NCBI RefSeq assembly: GCF_023856365.1 | Contig: NC_064543.1 | Coordinates: 5,907,952-5,971,951 of the forward strand | Length of the DNA stretch: 64,000 bases | Direction of reading: 5' to 3' | From: Brienomyrus brachyistius | Lineage: Eukaryota; Chordata; Actinopteri; Osteoglossiformes; Mormyridae | Part shown: piece by piece, positions 25,901 through 35,080 of the stretch | How the letters are laid out: every line of letters starts with the position of its first letter | Position numbering within the stretch: the first letter of the stretch is position 1 | Program-made: the position numbers and the translations under genes | Notes under the pieces: generated by a model | Seen by the model: only the letters and a program-made list of their open reading frames with translations | What the model was told of the DNA's origin: nothing | Database searches by the model: none

Positions 25901-28900
25901 GCCACGTCCGGACGCGCCTCTACTTCACCAGCGAGAGTCACGTACACTCCCTGCTCAGTATCTTCCGCTATGGAGGCCTGCTCGACGTAAGTTCTCGTCC
26001 GTCGAGGAGACGTCCTGCCCACGTCACCCCAGAGCAGTTTAGCCCTGAGGGCGAGATTGTGTCTTCCGACGTGACATTTTCCCTTGGTGCCCCCCCAGTG
26101 CCTTTGTCCAAAATTTTTCCGCTCGAGTTGGTATTGTTCCCGTGTGGATCACGTGGCTCTGCTGCTTGTTTCTGGGAGACAGGAGGAGCAGGACCAGCAG
26201 TGGAAGCGCGCCATGGATTATCTCGGTGCCGTCACGGAGCTCAACTACATGACCCAGATCGTCATCATGTTGTATGAAGACAACAACAAGGTCAGCCCCT
26301 TGTCCCCCTCCGAACCCGTCCCTGAGGTGATCACAGCGCCAACCTGTGGTCACATCTGCATGTCTGTGTGTGTGTCTGTGTGTGTGTGGGCAGGACCCCT
26401 CGTCTGAGGAGCGTTTTCATGTGGAGCTTCACTTCAGCCCTGGGGTGAAGGGCTGTGATGACGAGCAGAAAGCTCCCCTGGGGTTTGGCTTCCGTCCAGC
26501 TTCCTCCGAGGTGAGTCGCGTTCCCTTCTGTTCTTGGTTTGGGTCGGGTCGGGTCATCAGGTGTGTTCCTGCTGAGTCGGCTTATGATTCGACCTCTTTA
26601 TACGGCAGGACTGGCCGCTGTCGGGTCGTCGTCATCGACGTCGTCATCTTGACCACATGTTGCCTTCTAACTTTCTGCTCAGAACGAGGAGAAGCAGCCA
26701 GATCCGGGGAGCCTGGAGGACCTGTCGCAGTCCGAGCCGGACCGGGCCGCCCCACTCACTGAGCCCGTGAGCGTCCTGAGACGGTCCCCGCTGATCCGTA
26801 ACCGGAAGACCGGCTCCATGGAGGTGCACGCTCGTGGCCTCAGCCTCCTTGTCGCGCTGTCCCTGTTCACCGGAAGCGGCTTCTCTCTTTCCCAAACGGG
26901 CCGGCATGGTGGCTCCATGTCCCCTCCTCCGTATCTCGGTGCTGTCCGGCGGATTCGCATTTCTGTTGGTCCCGCAGTAACTGCTACATCTGAGATTATC
27001 TGTTACTGTAGGTCCTGTCTGAGACCACCTCCACCAAGATGGGGACATATCGCCTCTTTCCGTCTTACAGCCGCCAGTCCCCAGAGATGAAACAGAGTGG
27101 ATTAGGTCAGTGTCATGTGACTCCCCCCATTCATATCCCCCCCCCCCCCCCTGTCGTTTACAGCTCCTCCAAGGAATAATCTTCTTCTCCTGGCTTTATC
27201 ACTCACGTTATTCAGTCCGGTGTCCTCTGTAGGTCACGGCCTGCGTCAGCAAAGCTGCCTAGTTATTCTGCGAATCGACTGTCCAAACCCTCTCCGTCTC
27301 TGGCTTTCAGCTGCACATCAGCACTTTTGGTTTATCATTGTAATAAATATTATCTTAAAAAAAAAAAAAAAAAACACATGACCTTGCAGGTTCTGTCCCT
27401 TCAGTATCACCTCAGCAACTTCACTGGATTAACAGCCTAGTCTCCAGCGACCACGACGGTGATAACTTATCGAAAAGGGTTTTTTTTACCACTTGACACA
27501 TTGTTCTTGAAAAAAAAATAAAAAAACAAGCTTACAGCAATTGTGTAAATGACATACCATAATATATTCCTTTGCTGTTAGCTCGCCGGTGCTGGTGTGA
27601 CCTTTGGATCAGGTTCCTCTCCGTTGGGTCCACGTGTTCTCAGGGTGGCTCGTTACTGTGATTGAAGGCCTGTTATGTTATGTGGGCTAATTCCTACTTT
27701 ATTCCCCCCCCCCATCTTACCTGGTGGGTTTCCTACACAGGCTCTCAGTGTGCAGGACTTTTCAGCACCACAGTCCTGGGGGGCTCCTCTAGTGCCCCAA
27801 ACCTACAGGACTATGCTCGTACACACCGCAAAAAACTCTCCGCCGGCAGTCAGTCCTATAAAGACGGTATGTTCCACCTTTATATTTGTTTATTTCTGTT
27901 TGTTTTTTTTTTAAGTCCCCACACGGTTAAGTAGTGAGGAATGGTCACGCTAGGTTGATCTCGCTGAGCTGGACTCGTTACTCTGGGATCTGAGTAGAGA
28001 TTCAACAGAGAGGCTCTAGTAGATGATGGACTTGTCCTACAACCTCTCAGGCAGACACGCGTACGGGGCCGTCGTGACGTTTCCCACTGACCTCTTCATT
28101 GTGAATTATGGGAACCTCCCATCAAATGAGTGCAGTTAAACCGAACTGCATCTCCCCACTGTCACAAAGCCGCATACGTTTAACCTAAACCTATCCTAAA
28201 CCTATCCTAAACCCTAACTTTCTCATAATGTGTCTTCATTACAGACTGTTGTCTTGCATGGAAATATGGGTTCCTTACACACCTTGTTTCCCCCTTTTGC
28301 TACCTTTTCATATCATGTATGTGTGTATATATTATATATGTTGTACTGCAAATGTTTGGAGTTTTTAGTCATGCAAATAGAAATGAATGCCAGTCGATTT
28401 GTACTTTTTGTACGTTTTTCACGTTTTTAGAATGAATTATATAATTATTAGGAAATAGCTAAATGTTGTTATGGAGGGGTGGTTCAGCTTGTAAGTCTCT
28501 TCTAGAATGTTCCTCTGTCAGCTTTATGAGGTTCCAGTGAGCTGAAATGTAGTTACGTAGTACAGGCACTAGGGGGAGTCTTAGTTGTTTGTTTTTTTTG
28601 TACAAAGACATGCTTTAATGGTTAGGCTTAAAGACTGCAGTAAGACATCGAGAATATTACATTTTAATAAACAGGTCATATTTAGCTTTTTACCTGTCTT
28701 TTCCATTGCAATAAAGAAGGCTGTAAGACATGTGCCACGACCCTACGCAGGAAAAGCGCTGTAAAGATGCAGGGAGATTGTAAAATATAATTGAATTTCA
28801 GTCTATTTGACAAGTATGTAATCATTGTACCAAATTATTTAAACTGTCTTACACAAGCTTTTCATTTATGCATGAATGGCCAGCATTTGCTTTGGTACCG

Positions 28901-31900
28901 TCTGTTGCTCAGCTGGCTTACAGCAGTTGGGGTTATTGGCAGCGTGCGACCACTAGGTGCCAGTGTTGCATCCATAAAGATGCTTCCATTTCAGCTGCCA
29001 TTTTATTGAAGGTCGTGTTCTGTCTTGTATCCACTGGCTGTTATCTGAAACATTTTATATTTAGCTATTCATCTGCATTTCAGTCAGTCTCATCCCGTGG
29101 CTCCCTTTCGTTTTGTCATCTTTTAGGCAGATTTCATGGTTCTTCTTTAAAAGCACGTGGGCGAGCTTCCCGGCTCGGGGCAGAATCTCAGGGCTGCACC
29201 TTCCCTCTGACTGATGACTCCTTTTTGGCATCTTTGCCTCTGTGTGCCGCGTGTGTGAGAACAGGAAGGAATACCAGGAACGGCTCATAAGTGTTAGGAA
29301 AACTCACGGCCTCCATCCCAGGCTAAATTTAAATTCGCCGGTCATCAAGGAGACCGACCTCAGCGATTTGTTAAGCTGTCTGGGGCAGCAGGGAGGTTGG
29401 GAATGACAGCTGGCGAGCATGTGATTTGACGCCTGTCTCTTCAGATCTGCTCGGGACAGGAAGGGTTGACGGAAGAATGATGTAGGACAGATGTGCCCCT
29501 TATTGGTTCTGCGGTAGATTAAGCAGCGATGGTCGCATTTACGACTTTAGGACAGGTTGAAGAGAAGGTTACGCCGGAGTGGATGCACTGATGTTCCAAG
29601 ATCTGTTAATGAATCCTCTATGTCTCCATGTATGTATGTAAGCTCCATTCCATGAAACAGGGCAGTCACTGTGACTGTGGTGATATGGTAATATCCCATA
29701 ACAAGCCACCTGATGTAGTGTGATGCCATCACTCTCCGTTCTCTACCTTGTTTCTCACATCGCTCAAAGCACAGATTAAAGGTTTGTCATTCTCCTATGC
29801 TTGCCCGCCCTGCCGCCTATGGCGACCAAGCCCCCCCCCCCCCCTCCCCCCCCCCCCTGCTGGTTTGCAGTGACAGAGATGGTAACCCTAGTGACCTTTT
29901 TTATTTCCTCAGACTTCTTGTCTATGCCAGCAGTAAAGCGATTTTCTGTGTCATATGCAAAGCATCCAACTAATGGTACGTCTGCCTCTTTCAAGTATAT
30001 TTTCCACTCTCTGCCCTCCCCTGTCTTGCATGTCACTGGGAAATACACTTTGTATTCCACCCCCACCCCTGTCCTCGGTATATCATCTACACGTGTCCCC
30101 ATCCGTCGCTCTGCCAGTCCCACCCACTCTTTCCCTCTGCCTGCTCGCTCAGATTATCACTCTAACCGCCCACATCACTTCCTGTAAGTAACTTCCTGCA
30201 TAAATCCGTCACTTTCACCCAGTGATTTCAAGTTTTCTTAATGGACAAACATACGTTTTGTACCATCGATGTGCCAGATCCTGCCATTTCTTGACAGATA
30301 CACCAATAACTCTTCCCCCATTAATTCTGGCTTTTGGTCCAGGCCGGTCCAATGCATCCCGTATTCTACTAATGAACCGTTAATTGCAAACTGCTGGCCT
30401 TTACGGATTATATCTGTAGAATGCGTGGTAATCTCGTTAAACTGCAAACAAAGGATTTTCTTGAAAGAAGCCGTTGTGGGAATCTATTTCCTTTCTTTGG
30501 TTCATTACTGTCCAAAGCCACATATTCGGTCATTGCTAATGGGGGAAGGGTTTGACTCTCATGTTTCATAACTCACGTTCCATTTTGTTTGATTAATCGT
30601 TTTTTTTTTTTCAATGAATACCGTTGGGGTGTTTGTCTGTTTTAGTGTTTGTGAAAGGTGAGAGCTGTATTGTGAAAGCTGGGTAATTTGTGCAGTGCGG
30701 GGGTGCTATGCCTAGATCAGCAGGCCCCTCCGGTGCATATGTGATGCCAGAGATTCCGGATCTTTCCTTTGGCTGGCAGCCAGGAACGTCGCTGCTGGAC
30801 ACGGCAAGGAACAAGCACTTCTGAATTCGCGTCAGCGCTGGTCGGCAAAGCCTGGCGTTGCTCAGGAGTGATGATGGTGAAATGGTCGATCTCAGTTACT
30901 AGAACCTTCGTAATCGAGGAGTTAGGCTGCAACGGGAAGAGGTGCTCAGCGTAGATGACTGAATATGGTTATCAGTGTAAGGCTTTGTTGGCTGTTACAC
31001 AGAAGTGAGGAGTTAGTGCTATCCTATTTAAAAATTATGTTGTGTCGGGAGCGGGTGAGGGGTTAACAGACTGTATACGCAGTGATTGGGCTTGACCTCT
31101 GACCTTCTTGGGGATGCAGAGCCAGACTTTGGTCCCCAAGTGCCCACCACCCTCTCCCCGTCTTCTCTCTGTCAGTTAGTTCTTCATTTGCTGCCTCCAT
31201 GTCCTTGAGAGCCTGACGTTATTTCCCCTGTTTCCAGTGTGTGCTGTACTTTGCGTCTGGCTCTTTAAAGGTGTTCGGTGTGCCGCTTCTCACCAAGAAT
31301 TATGTTCCTTATTTCAGAAGCGGGGAGATAAAAATGGCTGTTTTTATGGGAGTGAGTTGTGTGGCAGTGAATTATTTGGGATGTATGACTGCAGTGCTTT
31401 GAGGCCAGTCTGGTAGATTTGAGGAGGAGTTACTAGAGAATTACTCTTCACTCTAGTCTGCACAAGCCCCTACTTCACAATGTATGATCATAGTCGAATA
31501 GTGATTGCAATATTTTAAAAAACTTACGTTTATTTGAGGTTATCAATGAAATCCTTGTCATGTTAAACAGTAAAGCTCAAGGTACGTATAACTCAGAGTA
31601 TTATGGGTTAAGTTTATTCTGTAATATCATCTAAAATGTGAAAGACTGATAAATCCAGACTGAATATGTATGGAAATTCCTACTGGAAAAGAAGACGAAT
31701 CAGAAAAAAATATATAAAGAGACTGCAGAATAAAAACTCTTTAATGAGCTGTAAGTCATGGGGGAGTTTCTGTAAGTCATGGGGGAGTTTTGTATCCTTT
31801 TACATAATAGTCATTTCGGGACGGTTTTTACGCCCTTCTATGGTTTAGGGGTGTGACGACTTCTGCAGCATAGGGCAGAACACACCAAGTTATACTCATC

Positions 31901-34900
31901 ATGGGGACGAGGCACCGGTGGGGGCTGTCGACATGCCAACACTGGGTCAACCAGGCCCCCCCCCCTCAGCCAGCCAGACCCCCCCTCCACTTACAGTAGC
32001 GCCAGATTGTGTCAGCTGTGTTCATGACTTACATATAAGTATTACTGTACTCAGTGTGTCTCCGTCTGCCTTGATTTGACTGAACACCCATGTGCCAGAA
32101 CCTGTATATATACATGCATAAGTATAATTTTCTTTGATTTAGTCAACACTTTTATCTACAATGGCCTGTTGTTTTGCAACATTTATTTCCTGCACTGTAT
32201 ATCAGGCGTGGCCAGTCTCATCCACAAAGGGCCAGTGTGCATGCAGGTTTACGGGGTAACTTTTAGGTCAGCTGTTCAAGCCCGGGTGTGGGGACTCTTC
32301 GGCCAATCAGACTTCTAATTAGTAATCTAATTACAGAGCTGCAGCGAAGACCCACACAACCAACGGCTCTTTCTGAATAAGACTGGCCACCCCTGCTCTA
32401 CATGGTGTTTACATTTTGAAGTGAAATTTGGTTCTACTGAAAACACTTCAAGCTGGTTGATTTAAAGCTATTAATGAAAGAGGAGCAGATCTGGGGGTGG
32501 GTGGGTCAGCTATTGTGGGCTGTCCGTGGGCTCGCTGTGACAGGGCCGCTTCTCCTCATGATGGTCAGGGGTCCCGTGGTCCCCAGCTGATCCATGATGC
32601 GTTCTCCATGCTGACTCAACATGACCTGCTTGGTGTCGTGCCAAGTTCTCAAGGTTGACGCATCTAGAATGAGCAGACACAGTGGAAACCTCACAGTTCT
32701 TCGTGGATTTTAAGATGAGTTAACATGAAACATAAAATGCTAAGACTAAAATGGTTCCTTGGCGTTATCCTCTTAACAGTATAACTTTTTCAGTTTGAAG
32801 GTGCAGTGGATGCAAGGTTCGCTTACTTGAGTGCGTTGGGTCATTTGAGTTACTTCTCGTGTATGTTTGCTCTAGGGACATGGGATGATGCGGCTGCACT
32901 GGATGTAAGCTCAGCTCTGTGTTGGGAGGGAACAGGTAACAGGGAAGGCTGATAGGACCGTGAGCCCAACGGCCTTCGATGACCATGTGATCGCATGCGT
33001 GTGACATCCCCTGCCGGGCGCGTCCCTCTGAGACGGCAATCGATGGGCCGGCATCCCATCGAGGTTCTCATAGCGTCTGAGAAGGGCAGGGGAGGACATT
33101 GGGGTGAAAATCTGCACCTTCCAATAAGATTGGCCAGCATGCAGGTCGACCGCTCAATTTCTTGAGCGCCCAAAGTCGCATTGAATCTCACCAGGCTTGT
33201 CGTGCGTGTGTTGTGGGTTTGCGTGGGTGACTGTCCTGCTTCTAATAGTGTGGCGCAAATCCCAAATCTCAGTTCAGAGTCTGCCTGTCATATTTGGTCT
33301 CTGGTGGATGTGGAGAGTGGAACGTTTTGGGTTGCTATTATCTTTGTCTGAGAGTACATGTTTGCCCCTGTAAACCTGAGTGTGAGAGATCGGCAAGGAC
33401 TAAGGGCTTGCGGATGTTGTTTGGAGTGGCACTTCGAAGACATTGAGTGCTGGGCGTGGAGGTAAGGAGGACACCCTTGCCTATGCTCTGGCGGTTAGCT
33501 GTTAGCCTAGAGTCACCCCAGCCTAGGAGAGGGAGGCAGGCAGACAGCATTGCAGAGTGACTCCTTGCCCTGTCCGACTACCGGCACCTTCTCCCTCCTC
33601 TGCTCTGTCCTTCCTCGTTCTACCTCTTCTTCCCCAGAGCCCCTGGAGGAGCACCACGTGGCCCAGCTTCTCCGGCGCTTCTCCACAGACCAGCTGCTGC
33701 ATCGGCAGCTCTCTCTGGACAGTGCCCTGGCACACCACCTCCACCAGTGCTCCTACCACCTGCGCCTCTTCCGCAACTGGTTAATCTCCGGCCAGGACAC
33801 CCTAGATTGCCTCTACGGTCAGCCCTGCAGACCCGCACCCCTTGCCACTTCCCCCCCCACCTCCCTCCTCTTTGCCCCCATCTCTTTGGGGGGGGGGGCA
33901 CATACTGCCTTTGCTGGATTGGCTTTGCGTAGTGCTGTCCTTCTGCATGCCTGCCTGTGCCCTCAAGATAGTCCGTTGGGGAAACTAAGTCATTCATCTA
34001 GTTTTATGTGATCTGGCCACACAAATCTGGGCTTGATTTGTCAATGAAGTTTTCTCTTTTCCTTAGAAAGAATTGTCCGTTAAGCCTCCTAGAGGGTCTT
34101 TGATTCCATGTGTCTGGTTTCTTTTTGTCAGCAAGTATGTAAGTTGGCAGTTGCATGCTGGGTAATACCAGCATCCGTACCACCTAGACTCTAAAGCTGT
34201 TAGGTTGCTACTGTTTGCGAGGTCGGAGCTTTTAGGAACCACTGGTCCAGATGGTGTGGGTTAGGGGCTCCTTAGGCCTTCGTTTGTATTCTACTTTAAA
34301 CAAAATGAAAGGCAGAATGAGGCTGTTGACATGAAGTCGAGGTGGGGTTGTGTAACCAACGCCAGCTTGCTAACGCGCTGCGAGTGTGGAGGAAGTTCCG
34401 GACTGTTCCGACCGTGTCCAGGCTCGGGGTAAAGTGGTCGGTGCGGTCGCCTGGTTCACAGGGATAGTGCCTGAGATTCGCTAAGAAAGTGCTGCTCTTT
34501 AATGGAAAGGTGCTGATACCTTAGTTTGGGTTTAAGAGCACCTTCAACAGGACACACGGTATCTGCTGCGTGTCGGGGAAGCGTAGGGGTGGCGCCCAGT
34601 AGGGACGGGGCTGACATGGTCTGTGGTCCTCGTGGAGCCAGACAGAACTGTACGGTAAGTGGTGGTTCTGAGCTCTTTGGTAACGTCACCCCTGCGGTGA
34701 TTCTGGATTGTAGCACAGATTCCTTTAGTCTTTGAACAGCCGCCATAAGACTTGCTCCGGGCGGGGGCAGAGAGCAGAGCCAAGTGACGCGGGGGGTGAG
34801 AATAGGGACGTTCTTTATTTTGGGCAGGGGGCAAGTACTATAGAGGGACAGCTTGGCGTCAGCATTCGGAAACATGGAGACCAAGCCAGATGATGGGTTG

Positions 34901-35031
34901 GGGACCCAGGTGAGTTTACCAGTGTGAAACACTAAGAAGAAAGTGGTGTGAGGGGGGTGTGTCAGCTGAGCATACCATTTGACTAGCTCCACCCCCTGAA
35001 ACACTCTTTAGTCTCTTAAGTTCTTTGATCG

Positions 35032-35080
<49 letters not shown>

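Noticed and set aside
28180..28220. Telomere-like CCTAAACCTATCCTAAACC repeats
   Set aside because: Only a few degenerate units, within an intron. Not enough to call an interstitial telomere.
34828..34909. Possible extra PPIP5K1 exon with TTTTGGGCAG acceptor and CCCAG|GTGAGT donor
   Set aside because: Its 82 bases would break the phase-1 to phase-1 frame of the surrounding introns, and the translated peptide is not protein-like.
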